Source of the DNA: Spisula solida
Lineage: Eukaryota > Mollusca > Bivalvia > Venerida > Mactridae
Reading direction: 5' to 3'
DNA: 64,000 nucleotides
NCBI GenBank assembly: GCA_947247005.1
Contig: OX365944.1
Location: forward strand, 27,627,501 to 27,691,500
In this document: positions 45,445-57,999 of the stretch, piece by piece
Numbering within the stretch: position 1 is the first letter of the stretch
How the letters are laid out: each line of letters opens with the position of its first letter
The notes under the pieces: generated by a model
The model's database searches: none
What the model saw: only the letters and a program-made list of their open reading frames with translations
Told to the model about the DNA's origin: nothing
Made by a program: the position numbers and the translations under genes

Positions 45445-48138
45445 CCATTCTGTTCACTGGTCAGCCACCCAGCCATCAGAATCAATCTTTTTACCGGTCG
45501 GCAACCTAGCTATCAGAACCATTCTATTTACCGGTCAGCAACCCAGCTATCAGAATCATTCTGTTTACCGGTCAGCTACCTAGCCACCGGAACCATTCTG
45601 TTTACCGGTCAGCAACCCAGCCACCAGAACCATTCTGTTTAGCGGTCAGCAACCCAGCAACCAGAACCATTCTGTTTACCGGTCAGCAACTCAGCCATAA
45701 TAATTATTCTGTTTACCGGTCTGTTTACCGGTCAGCAGCCTAGCAACCAGCATCATTCTGTTCACTAGTCAGCAACCCAGCAATCGGAATCAATCTGTTC
45801 ACTAGTCAGCAACCAAGCCATAATAATTATTCTGTTTACCGGTCTGCAACCTAGCCACCAGAACCATTCTGTTTTCCGGTCAGCAACCCAGCCACCAGAA
45901 CCATTCTGTTTACCGGTCAGCAACCCAGCCACCAGAACCATTCTGTTTACCGGTCAGCAACCCAACTATCAGAATCATTCTGTATACCGGTCAGCAGCCT
46001 AGCCACCAGAATCATTCTGTTCACTAGTCAGCAACCCAGCAATCGGAATCAATCTGTTCACTAGTCAGCAATCTAGCCATCAGAATAATTCTGTTAATCG
46101 GTCAGCAACCTAGCCATCAGAATCAATATGTTCACTAGTCATCAACCCAGCCATCAGAATCAATCTGTTCACTAGTCAGCAACCAAGCCATCAGAATCAA
46201 TATGTTCACTAGTCAGCAACCTAGCCATCAGAATCAATATGTTCACTAGTCAGCAACCTAGTCATCAGAATCAATATGTTCACTAGTCAGCAACCCAGCC
46301 ATCAGAATCAATATGCTCACTAGTCAGCAACCTACCCATCGGAATCAATATGTTCACTAGTCAGCAACCCAGCCATCAGAAAATAATCTGTTTACCGGTC
46401 TGCAACCCAGCCATCAGACTCAATCTGTTTACCAGTCAGCAACCAAGCCATCAGAATTATTATGTTTACCGATCAGCAACCCAGCCACCATAATCAATCT
46501 GTTCACTAGTCAGCAACCCAGCTATCAGAATCATTCTGTTTACCGGTCAGCAACCAAGCCATCAGAATCAATCTGTTCACTAGTCAGCAACCCAGCTATC
46601 AGAACCTTTCTGTTTACCGGTTAGCAACCAAGCCACCAGAACCATTCTGTTTACCGGTCAGCAACCCAACTATCAGAATAATTCTGTTTACCGGTCAGCA
46701 GCCTAGCCACCAGAATCATTCTGTTCACTAGTCAGCAACCACGCAATCGGAATCAATATGTTCACTAGTCAGCAACCAAGCCATCAGAATCATTATGTTC
46801 ACTAGTCAGCAACCCATCCATCAGAAAATAATCTGTTTACCGGTCTGCAACCCAGCCATCAGACTCAATCTGTTTACCAGTCAGCAACCAAGCCATCAGA
46901 ATTATTATGTTTACCGATCAGCAACCCAGCCACCATAATCAATCTGTTCACTAGTCAGCAACCCAGCTATCAGAATCATTCTGTTTACCGGTCAGCGACC
47001 AAGCCATCAGAATCAATCTGTTCACTAGTCAGCAACCCAGCTATCAGAACCTTTCTGTTCACTAGTCAGCAACCCAGCTATCAGAACCTTTCTGTTTACC
47101 GGTTAGCAACCAAGCCACCAGAACCATTCTGTTTACCGGTCAGCAACCCAACTATCAGAATAATTCTGTTTACCGGTCAGCAGCCTAGCCACCAGAATCA
47201 TTCTGTTCACTAGTCAGCAACCCAGCAATCGGAATCAATATGTTCACTAGCCAGCAACCAAGCCATCAGAATCATTCTGTTTACCGGTCAGCAACCCAGC
47301 CATCAGAATCATTCTGTTTACCGGTAAGCAACCCAGCTATTAGAATCATTCTGTTTACCGGTCAGCAACCCAGCCATCATGATTATTCTGTTTACCGGTC
47401 AGCAACCCAGCTATTAGAATCAATATGTTCACTAGTCAGCAACCAAGCCATCAGACTCAATATGTTCACCGGTCAGCACCCCAGCCGTCAGAATCAATCT
47501 GTTCACCGGTCAGCAACCCAGTCATCAGAATCATTCAGTTCACCGGTCAACAACCAAGCCGTCAGAATTAATCTGTTTACTAGACAGCAACCAAGATATC
47601 AGAATCGTTCTGTTTACCGGTCAGCAACCTAGCCATTAGAATCATTCTGTTTACCGGTCAGCAACCCAGCCATTAGAATCATTCTGTTTACCGGTCAGCA
47701 ACCCAGCTATTAGAATCATTCTGTTTACCGGTCAGCAACCCAGCCATCAGAATCATTCTGTTCACCGGTCAGCAACCCAGCCATCAGAATCATTCTGTTC
47801 ACCGGTCAGCAACCCAGCCATCAGAATGTTCACTAGTCAGCACCCAGCCATCAGAATGTTCACTAGTCAGCAACCCAGCCATCAGAATCAATCTGTTCAC
47901 AAGTCAGGAACCCAGCTATTAGAATCATTCTGTTCACCGGTCAGCAACCAAGCCGTCAGAATCAATCTGTTTACTAGTCAGCAACCAAGTCATCAGAATG
48001 ATTCTGTTTACCGGTCAGGAACCCAGCCATCAGAATAATTATGTTTACCGGTCAGCAACCCAGCCATCAGACTCAATCTGTTTACCGGTCAGGAACCCAT
48101 CTATTAGAATCATTCTGTTTACCGGTCAGCAACCCAGC
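45445..48138. repeat. 37-bp minisatellite, about 70 copies over 2.7 kb
   Basis: The unit reads CATTCTGTTTACCGGTCAGC then AACCCAGCCATCAGAAT. Two major versions occur, TTTACCGGTCAGC and TTCACTAGTCAGC, in blocks. Block 46120-46380 is almost all ACTAGT, and 47270-47400 is ACCGGT. Intermediates such as TTTACCAGTC, TTTACCGATC and TTCACCGGTC are fewer. A segment of about 235 bp at 46378-46611 recurs near 46826-47060, 12 units (about 444-447 bp) later. Open frames inside the array (45424-45642, 47240-47632, 47826-48038) are artefacts. Confidence 0.97.
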
Positions 48139-49212
48139 ATCCTCTTAGTTCGAGGTTTCGGGTGAAACCACCATGCTTTTTTGTGCGGTATTATTTGACC
48201 ACATCATTTGTTTTAAATTGTAAATATAATCCAACTATTTTAGCAACGCGTTCTAAATGTGAGCTTTTAAACTCTTTTACAAGCCATGGGCTATTAGATA
48301 TTATTCGTATATAAGTCTCATTGAAATGTCAATGATAAGCAGGATGCATGAGATAGCATCTTAACTGATTGTTATCAAACATTAAAGTCAACCCAATGTT
48401 GTCATATTTTCATTATTGGTAAATCATTTGTTTCTTAAGTAATTATGCAATAATTATGTAGCCGCCTTCTAATTGGCTTACAAAGTTTATTACATGCCAT
48501 GTAATTGGCTAAGAACGTTTTAAGTATTTTGTAACGTGTAATTTGATTGGTCAAGAGCTATTAAGATTTATTTTCTATGATTTGAAAATAGTGTTTATTA
48601 AGTTAAGATTTGAATTAGGACTAGATCAGTTAGGATGTAGGTTTTAAAACGTTAGGAACGGTTAGGTTTTAAGTTAGGAAAAGTGGAGTTCCACTACGCT
48701 ACGCTAATTTACGAACTTTTTGTGTTTAAAATCATATATTTGTTAGTTGTTATTTACTTTGAGAAAGGACGAAAATAAAAATAGTAAAACTGACGGTGGA
48801 TTTGTCATAACTTATTTAGTTGAGGCTTTGTTATCATATTTGAAATTATACTGGAAACAACACCATTGGACTTGCAACCTTAGCAGAGCTAAACTGAACA
48901 GCTCACACACGAGCGAACCAACGGATTGTTACATACGAGCTAATTCCCAAAACCAACATACATATCACTGTTGTTTAAACAACAAGCTGAATTCCACATA
49001 CTACAACAACCACAAGAGGTTTCATCAGCAACGGCACATTGAAAACTTGAGCATAATTCCCAACCATATTTCTAACGGCATTACACTTTTCTAAGCTCGA
49101 CGTCTATGACGGAAAGAAATGTAACATCAAGCATCCATGTATTGATTGTTATATTGCTATTTTTTTTGTAAATATCAAAATAAAGTGTGAAATATTTAAC
49201 CCATTTTTCAAA
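48139..49212. other. Unassigned stretch, possible LTR-like promoter DNA
   Basis: Three ATTGG (inverted CCAAT) words lie at 48472, 48504 and 48546, followed by GTTAGGA-rich sequence at 48608-48690 and a 115-codon frame at 48747-49094. The frame is Asn/His-rich with no recognised domain. The pattern could be a decayed LTR retrotransposon end, but I found no second LTR, primer site or gag motif. Confidence 0.2.
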
Positions 49213-49275
49213 TGCGTTGTTGTGGAGCGCTGTGATGTCAGCCCGACGACCTGGGTTTAAATACTGGGTCGGATA
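49213..49275 (+). repeat. tRNA-like SINE head
   Basis: GTGGAGCGCTGTGATG resembles an A box, and GACGACCTGGGTTTAAATAC, followed by GGGTCGG, resembles a B-box arm. This order is known from bivalve tRNA-derived SINEs. The B box is degenerate (GGTTTAAATAC). Confidence 0.4.
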
Positions 49276-51954
49276 TTTTATGGTCTGCCGAAACATTAGC
49301 TACGATCATCACCTCCACATGCGGGGATACTTGCGATACTTGAATACTGGTTGATAATCCATTCTATGAAACAGGTTAGATCAACCGAATTGTGTATATG
49401 ACGGAACAGTTGTAGAAAAATGTAGATTGTAATCACACAAAAATACAATGCGGTTCTCCAGATAGAGATCTGATAATCAAATACATATTATTGCAGCACA
49501 CTTGTCTGGACGTTTTATCTCGTGAATCAACTTTCGCACTCAATCTTAATACTTATATATTATTTACTCATCATTTGAGCTAACGGATTGCTACTTAGCC
49601 AAGTATTAGCCACAGGAACAAAGGTGTCACATACCGATTGTCTTCCTATACCAGTCGAACTGCAAGATTCTTTTTTCAACAAATCGTTAGAAACGGCGGT
49701 CATTTGACTTCATTGAAGTCACTTGGTACAACGAACAACGAATCCAAAGTGGATGGCTCTACCGTATTTCATGTTACAGGTGCCCAAAATCTGTCCGACT
49801 CATTATTGAACCAAAATCGATGTGCTGACAAGAATTGCGCTAACCGGGTGCATCATTAACACAACCAAATGTAGTAAAAAATGAACGTAAAACCGCTAAT
49901 TATAAGTATGTTCTACCATTGAATGTATGCATATTGGCCGTCACAAGCAACGCAAATTATTGTTGATTTCGAAAGGAACTTCACTGCATTTCCTTTTTAA
50001 AGACTTATATAAATCAAAGGAGATTTCATTTGAAAACGCATCAAGTTTCAAAGAATGCGGCTATAAATGTAAATATACCTTTTGTAAAATGTTGCGTTTC
50101 TGTATGATTATCACGTTATTTATGTTATTGATAATTAGGATGCGTGATCGCCCATCATTTAAGCAGTGAGCATTTTTTCAAACAACTGTGTTTATAATAA
50201 TCACTAACCCCATGCTCTCGTACAACTAAAATATTGTTTAGAAACAGCGTTAACCTAAATGAATATAAACTGTGTATAGCAGAATGAACTTGGGTTCTTA
50301 TATACAAGAACAAGGTACTCGAGTATTGTTGAACACTATGTTATAAGATAAAAGCAGATGATGCGATTTCACTCTTAGGAACAATCCTTGCAAACAATTA
50401 CACACTGTTATGAAGAAAATCTGTTTCTTCTCAAAACTCATCTTGCATCGTCATCTCACTGACAATAATTCTATCAGGTATGAAGATAAACATACTTACT
50501 TGGCATGTTACAGTTCCCATGTGATAATTGGTTATAATGATACGCGTCTTTAACGAAGAAGACAATATATAGCAACTATGATTATTCATATTATTTATGC
50601 ATTCGGGTTTTTTCAGAATCGTTATTGTAGAGTTGACTAGAGTTGTATAAGCCATGAAGCTTAAAAGAGCTGTTTTGAACGTCAGGGAGACCATAAAAAG
50701 TGTGTGTATTTCAGTTAAAAATGTATTCGAAAGATGACATCAAAGGAGATGTCACTGTAAGACCCGCCTCTGTTGTACAGTGTATTTAATGTTAAATAGC
50801 TTTTATTAATTTATTGAGCAATTGCTTTGATATTTCGAGTTTGTCTCAGTGATGGATAAACAATTATTTGTATCAAATTTGATTTATAAATTCTGATTTT
50901 CCGCGATAGTATTAAAAAACATGTCCTATTATGCTTGCAAATGAGAAATTCTGCCGAGTAATTCGTCTCAGAGTGTCTATTAATTAAAAGTGTATTATAA
51001 GAGCCATTCAGGTTCTATACTAATTTGTGCACTTGTTCAGTACATCGTTTGAGTGCGATACATTCATTCAGGACATCCATTTGCTCTTGAGTTATTTATG
51101 AAACGTTTTTAGTTCCAAACGAATTATTCATATCGTTTGTCCACGAATTAGAAAACCATCCGACTTCCAATTAAATGGAAGATATATTGCTTATTTCCTA
51201 GACAAATCTATACTCGACCATTCGTCACTGCCAGTTGGTAGAATTACGGACGGATGTTTTCCTCACCAGCCAATGTAGTCCAGTAGCTAGATGTGATATC
51301 AACTTACAAACTGCTCCATCAACCTATCACATTGATCATGAGAAGTTCGTAACCACGTGACCACTCCTTACGTCAGCATTTCATTTAGTGGGTTGATATT
51401 ATATGTGTTAATCGTAAAGAGTGCCTGACATCACTGAAATGTGAGAATGTGTACACGTTGAACATATTTCATCTAGTCGTTCATGTTCACGGAACGGGCA
51501 TTCGGATTCTCTTATTAATGATGGATTTTGACATAGTCTGTCTACCGACTAGATAACATGTTTGATTAATCAAACATCCTAACGTTTTTAATTTATATTT
51601 TATTTTTGGCTTGATTATCTATGTTTGATGATACCAAGGTCAATAATTTAATGGCAAATAGGCTCACGCGTTAGCTGCTATAATCGTAGGGTATATATAG
51701 ACAGACTACACAAATCACATCAGCTATTGTTCGAGTCTGCAAAACACACAGTTTTTTGAGTTATATATAACCCTTTCGCTGCCAACGTCGAAATGCATAT
51801 TATATCGACGTTCAAAAGCTGCGCGGTGTGGCGCGATAATTAAAGCGTCGTGTATGCATTCGAGATGTGTATGTTTTAGTTTAAATACATGTATACACAC
51901 ACAAATTGAACAAGGTGACATTAGGTTGATTTAATTAAATATTTCGAATATCCA
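49276..51954. other. Gene-free stretch
   Basis: Several 60-90-codon frames (49638-49859, 49927-50169, 50431-50694, 51724-51921) with no recognisable domains. No repeat recognised. Confidence 0.5.
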
Positions 51955-52394
51955 TGCTGTACCTGCACTGGTAGTATGTGTAAGCAACAGCGCTTGGAAA
52001 AGGAGACGCTACATATTTAGTTGAAGATCTGAGGTAATGTGATGGATGAAACGTCGATCAATACGTATTAACAAATGCAAAATATTGTAAGTAGTGAAAA
52101 ATAAGAGAGTTTTTAGCTCAACTGTAACATGAACGTTATGTTTAAACAGTGTAAATTTTGTCTGCTCAACAGATTACTTTAACAGTGACACTATTTATCA
52201 ACCCTAAAAAATCATTAGACATTTTACAGCGCGCAGGAATTTATTCGCAAAAATACATTGCATCACAGACAAAAACACATTCAAAAGCGCTCGCAATCAA
52301 AGAAATAAAAATAATTTAATTCTTAAAAATGATTGAAAACTATGATTTAGGTTGAGATTGGCTTGCACTCGTTATTATTGCTCGGATGCACTGG
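51955..52394 (+). repeat. Third, partial copy of repeat family R1
   Basis: Matches 1318-1860 of the left arm with an internal deletion near its start (the GGTCTCGACT segment is missing). Shared phrases include CAAAATATTGTAA, TTTTACAGCGCGCAGGAATT and GGTTGAGATTGGCTTGCACT. The similarity ends at GCTCGGATGCACTGG, exactly where a CATC array begins. Confidence 0.8.
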
Positions 52395-52590
52395 CATCCA
52401 TCAGTCCATCAATCCACATCCATCCATCTACGTCCATTTGTCTACATCCATCCACCCGGCATCCGGCCACATCCATCCATCCGGAATCCGGCCACATCCA
52501 TCCATTCGGCATCCGGCCTCATTCCTCCATCCGGCATCCCATCAATCCACATCCATCCATCCATTTACATCCATCCATCCGTCTGTCCGT
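52395..52590. repeat. CATC-rich micro/minisatellite
   Basis: Irregular CATCCATC tracts alternate with CGGCATCCGGCCACATCC units (at least four). Every plus-strand frame is open across it, which makes three overlapping frames at 52352-52612; these are not genes. Confidence 0.9.
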
Positions 52591-52699
52591 GACCGGTAAG
52601 GAACTTTGTTGAGTGTATGTATTTTTGTCTCTGTGCCAATGTGAGCCAGTTAGAGCCAGATTGCCCTCTGGCATGGACTATTATCGAAAAATATAATAT

Positions 52700-52730
52700 T
52701 AAGTCAGACAGGGAAGGGAGCACTCAAAAA
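52700..52730 (-). repeat. Dispersed repeat C, short inverted copy
   Basis: TAAGTCAGACAGGGAAGGGA on the plus strand is the complement of the CCTGTCTGACTTA end of the copies at 28024 and 38455. Confidence 0.6.
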
Positions 52731-55505
52731 TTAAATCCTTAAAATGAATAGAAAATTATCTCATGATTTCAGCGTTTGAAAACTTTCTTCGTATCTTGTC
52801 TCGAAACATCAGCTTTAGAAAATTCATATTTGAAAGGATCTACTAAAGTCTTTGTTTCAACTTTATATCGGGCTCGCACTATTGTAATTAACCAGCATTT
52901 GCACATCAAAGGTTCATTGTCGGCAAACCACACACATATTTAGAATTTGGAATTTACATAACATGCGTACCTTACCTACAAACATGGTTTGGGAATCACG
53001 TGTGATTCATTATTCACAACATAGATTCTATACAAATCCACTGATGTAACAGATTTCGATAGAACGTAACAAATATGTAACATTATGAAGCAAGAGATCT
53101 ATTTTTATCACACAAATACCGTGATTTTCTATGTGAGAACAAATGACGGAACAATGTTCTCCAACACGTGTGATAATAATGTGATAAAAGAATCCACCAT
53201 TCGTTGTCTTAGGGATCAACATTTCTTAAACTCGTCTCGAAAACAAAGGCTCGCTTAATACCCAGTGTTTTATAGACTCGTTTAAGAAATGATGATCTCC
53301 AAATACAACTCATGACGGATCCAATATATCGAAAGATAAAATCACGTAACGACATAATTTTGATCCATACAACTGATGATCCTTTTAATGGCTCACCTGA
53401 GCACGTTAATCGGTCTGTGTCCATCGTCAACAATTCATTCGAACAACTTCTCATCATAAGCTACTGGATCCATTTTAATGAAACTTTACTAGAACGATGC
53501 TGGAATGGTTCTCTTTCAGATTCCTATTTTTTATTTTTATCATGATTCGATAAAAACATGGCCGACGGGGGAGGGGCTTGTTTTTTTCAATATAAGAACT
53601 TTCACAAACTTCTCATGAAACGTTGCTTGCTCGATTTCGAAATAATTTCACATATATGTTTATTGTGGTTTACTATAACATGCAAATGCCCTGATGTCCT
53701 TGTCCCAATGAAAGTGTAACACAACACAACAATAGCAACTTTTTACCATTTAATTTCTTTCACGATTTAATTATTTTACAAAATAATTTCAATGTAATTC
53801 AAGCTTAGTTTAAATGCCAAAGTTACTATATTTTAGTTGATATAATTCCCATGTTATAAGTCCAAATAATACGGAGGTTCATTTAATTTCAATACCAAAA
53901 CGGTTCTGACTTACTTCATCTCTCGCACTGGGTATTTATTAGCAAGTATAGCACGGCGAATTTGACATGATCCTGACCTTTATGCATGAATATATTACAA
54001 TGTTCTTGCGTTGAATATATAAATGTCCACGATCAAATCTTTAGATTTGTGTTGGTATTGCACTTTCCCGCTTATGAAAACATATAATCGGGGTTATAAA
54101 TATAGATAAGATATCAACTGTCAAATTATGCTAATTAAAGGTCGAGAGTTGTGTCAAATTCTCCGGACTATAGTGCATATGGAAATCATGAAACATGAAA
54201 GGCTCTTAACAGTAGGTGCATATATCATGAATGCTAGGAGCACACATGTCACATCACGAAATACACGCTACCAGAGTTATATAATGAGGTCATCAGGAGC
54301 AAATATATGAAGAAATATTGTAAACACGTGTATTTTGAGAAACATGAAATAAGCTCCTTATAAGATTCACATAACCCTTGACCTAGCTAGCATTGAAATA
54401 TACAATTTAATATAATATAAAAACAAACTATTCGTTGATTCGCGACACTCCACCCGGAGAGAAACTATGCAATTATGATATTTAGCAAAGAATAATTACT
54501 ATAATTATTTGACAATTTCAAAGAATAGATAGTTTTACAATATCGTCAGTATTTTCATCACATCAAATTTTACAAATATTTATCATTAGCACTGTTCATG
54601 GTACACTTATTTGTTCTGGCAGTTTTTTTATTTACAACTGGCACAATGGGTGTAACACTTCCGGTTGGCTCATCTACTTCCATTGTCTTGTGATTGTCAC
54701 CATTTCAATAGTATCGTGTATAACAAACTCGTAGGTCTGCAAGTACAACGCCTGGTTGAAATTTTAATTTTGCAGACCTAACACTTTCGTACCGACTCAA
54801 TTTCACGAGTACGGTGAATATTCCTCTGGTGTTAAGGACTTCCGGTTGTTTTATTGACGGCGTATCTTACGTATTAATCCTCACACATACTGGAGTAAGC
54901 GTCACTTGTTGGTCAACACTGTCTCCAAATGTGTCTCGATGGTTGCTCCGAGAATTAATTAAAGGGAATGACACAGCACTAAACAGAACACTGCACATAC
55001 TGTATTCCTGAATATTGCACTGATGCACTAAATAATTGGCAATTTTTAAACACAGAAGCCTGGCAACATCCATTTTACTCGGTTTTAATACAATATGTCA
55101 GAATGCTTTCTTGATGTTAGACACTAACATTATTTTGTGCAGTGTCATTATCATGAGAACCACATACCAAATAATTAACTGGCCCTATGTACAAACATTT
55201 GTTGATACCTTTGTATTCTGGTTGTTGCTAATGTATCATATACAGACGGATGTTTTCTTGAATTTGTCTTTGTAGGGTGGGCGATGTTATATAGAATACT
55301 AATTTTGTAGAATGATTATCCTTTTCGGCAATCCCTTTGCTAATATGAACTTTATAACGGAGCCATACCTTATCGTGGCATCCGGATTGATTTTCACTTT
55401 AACACACGATGCCTAGGGTTGATCACTCTTTAACGGCTGTTCTGAATTTTATTCTGGAACTATAGAATCGTCTTTAACACCTACGGTTTCCATATTCCTG
55501 ACGTC
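52731..55505. other. Gene-free stretch
   Basis: Frames at 53209-53545 overlap on both strands and those at 54814-55275 likewise; none is recognised. No repeat recognised. Confidence 0.5.
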
Positions 55506-55508
55506 CTG

Positions 55509-55955
55509 GCCCCGTGTTCACAAAGAATTGGTTATCAGGACCAGGCTCAAGGTCCATTCTGTTTTTGCTATTTCATTCAAATAATATGTACAGTAAAAAA
55601 AATTATATGTTCCTTAGCAGTTACAGAATATCATAACAGTTTCTAGATAACATTTTACGACTCTTAAAAACTTTTACTTTCCTATAAAAAGAGATTAATT
55701 GTACTTGAGACCGAAACTGATTTGAGACATTCAGATCAAGCTCGAAAACCCAGCTTCAATTGATTAAGCCCAATATTGCTATAATAACTAAGCATTAAAA
55801 CTTATTTTTTTTGTCTTTAAATTTAAGGAGATACCAATATTGCTTCATCTGCTAAAATAAAATAATCTTTCTATCAACATATTTTCTGTATTTGGGATAA
55901 AATAAAATGGAGCGTGAGCCTGATCCTGATAACCAATTCTTTGTGAACACGGGGC
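55509..55955. mobile_element. 447-bp DNA element with 41-bp terminal inverted repeats
   Basis: GCCCCGTGTTCACAAAGAAT and the next 21 bases (55509-55549) are repeated inverted at 55915-55955 with a single mismatch. CTG occurs directly outside both ends (55506-55508 and 55956-55958), consistent with a 3-bp target duplication. The interior is AT-rich and non-coding, so it is a MITE. I cannot assign the superfamily. The near-perfect termini suggest recent insertion. Confidence 0.85.
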
Positions 55956-56045
55956 CTGTAGTTCAGGTTTTATAGTAGCTAATTTATCTACACACTGGTA
56001 AACAACACTGTATTAATTGCTTTCAATGGATTATAATTATGATGA

Positions 56046-56451
56046 TTTTTCAGTGAAAATAACAGTGAAATTACCTTTTTGTTATTTTCACTGTTTTAGA
56101 AGCTGGTTCGATCCAGCATCATGCAGAAAAAGAAAGATAACGTCAATCGCGCCGGGCTTTAAAATGTGCATTACATCATCATGACGTCATAATTCTCACG
56201 TCGTGACGTTCCAATTTCGACGTGATTTTTTCCAATTAAGCCAATATAGTACCTTTTTAAGAGAAATTAAGGCATATAATAAACAGAAAGTTTGTTGATT
56301 TTTGGTACAAGATCAATTTTATTTCACTCGTGATCACAGAAAATTAAATTTTCACTCATGGCTACGCCACTCGTGAAAATATTGGTTTTCTGTGACCACT
56401 CGGTGAAATAAAATTCGATCTTACACCAAAGTCAACAAATATCCTCTATTT
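56046..56451 (-). repeat. Hairpin-headed interspersed element, copy 2 (inverted)
   Basis: Reverse complement of 35426-35838 with clear similarity over its length, including the hairpin (56311-56420), TGACGTCA, and the CAGTGAAAATAACAGTGAAA end. Confidence 0.85.
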
Positions 56452-57984
56452 AATATTCCAAAATGGAAATATTCGATGAGCTCTGTTACATGTTTAGTAA
56501 GGAGACAATGTAGATGAGTCAGGCAATGCTATTTTCAATGAATAATCGACATTCCTAGTTGTTTCATTAAGTTGAAGAATTGATTGCTAGAATGGTGTCT
56601 GAGATATTATCATTTATGTGTATGTACACCGCACACCTTCCACATCGGCCATTTATCACGCACATGATATGAAATGTCACATTTTCACCAGACTTCGGAT
56701 ATTAAAAGGTGAAAATTGCCCGATCATGTTTGTTTGTATGGATCACGGTCCGGTAAATTACACTAATTAAGCAAACAATAAACGTTATCGGAGGAATGCA
56801 CCATACAGTGTATCTGTCCTCCTGCTCTATAATAGCATGCCAAGTAATTTTAAAGTCCACTGGAGTACGACGTTCTTTACGATTCCATCGCTTCTCTGTT
56901 TCCTAGCAACGAAAACAAATCCAATATTCCCTCCACCACCGCTCCTTGCTTTCATAATAACGTTATAATAAAATCATTAAAATAAATCACACTAATATTA
57001 AGGAAGTCAGCCCATCTAGAGTTACCATGCGTCGGTCAAGCAATTTCCTGTTTCAGACAAGTTCGTATAAATACCAATATAAAAGGTCGTGTAGGAGTGT
57101 TGCAAAGATAAGCACGCGCCTGGTAGTCTACATTTTTATTTGTTACTGCACTAAGACCGCACGAGTTTTTTTTCAAAATTTAAACATTTTAAAATATGAC
57201 TTATTTTAATACGTACAACTGAAGTCAGTGATGTGATTTTTACGTACCGATTACATGATTAAAATTATTCGTGGTGTTATAACATCGTTATAAATAATGA
57301 CCCCCGAGGCTCAACTAAATGGTGGTAGTGGATTGAAGGTCAAGGGAGCGTTTAGAGGATCTATGAAACGAAAACATATTCTTTTGAGAGTACCGTAAGT
57401 TTTTAAGTTATTTGAAATTCTCACTGATTTTTAAAATTTTCTTGTTTAAAGCTATCTAGTTTTTGACAGCGGTGAGTTAATGTCGTCATGCTGCATCATG
57501 TACTACACATTGTACTAATAACAATGTTCTTGTCTGTGCTATTTCTGAGAACTTACTCGACAATGTGAATTCAGAAGATTTTTCTACAGAATGAAAAATG
57601 ACTTGCCTTGTTCAACTGGGCAAATACTTTTTGCTGACCACTATATTTTTTTTTTCAAACGCCAATGCAAATACTAACTTTTAGGATAGCTGCAATGTGT
57701 CCCTTGCTGAAAGCAATTTATCTAGCTCTTTCCTTCCCTTTTAATGGGCATATATCACTATCAATTACCAAAACATTTTCTTTATACTGTTATGCACGTA
57801 TTTAGACCAAATAAATACAGAGTAACCTTGAAACTATCAAGATATGACCCTTTGTATGACCCCACCCACCACATTTCATGCTTTAATGATGTATACAATT
57901 CTATAATCTATACAAAATTTGTTTGAAAAAACATTTTCCACCATACAACAGTATAAATGCATGATATAAATACGAAACATAAAT
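56452..57984. other. Gene-free stretch
   Basis: Nothing recognised. Frames at 57027-57209 and 57744-57926 show no family resemblance. Confidence 0.5.
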
Positions 57985-57999
57985 AAAAAGATACGCTCC

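Noticed and set aside
45424..48038. Three frames of 70-130 codons in the 37-bp array
   Set aside because: Repeat artefacts interrupted by stops between blocks.
45445..48138. CRISPR array
   Set aside because: Units are directly adjacent with no unique spacers, and the DNA is eukaryotic.
52352..52612. Three overlapping plus-strand His/Pro/Ser-rich frames
   Set aside because: All three frames of a CATC-rich array are open, so none is evidence of coding.
54590..54710. Minus-strand frame of about 37 codons ending near a poly-A-like stretch
   Set aside because: Too short, with an upstream in-frame stop and no splice acceptor.
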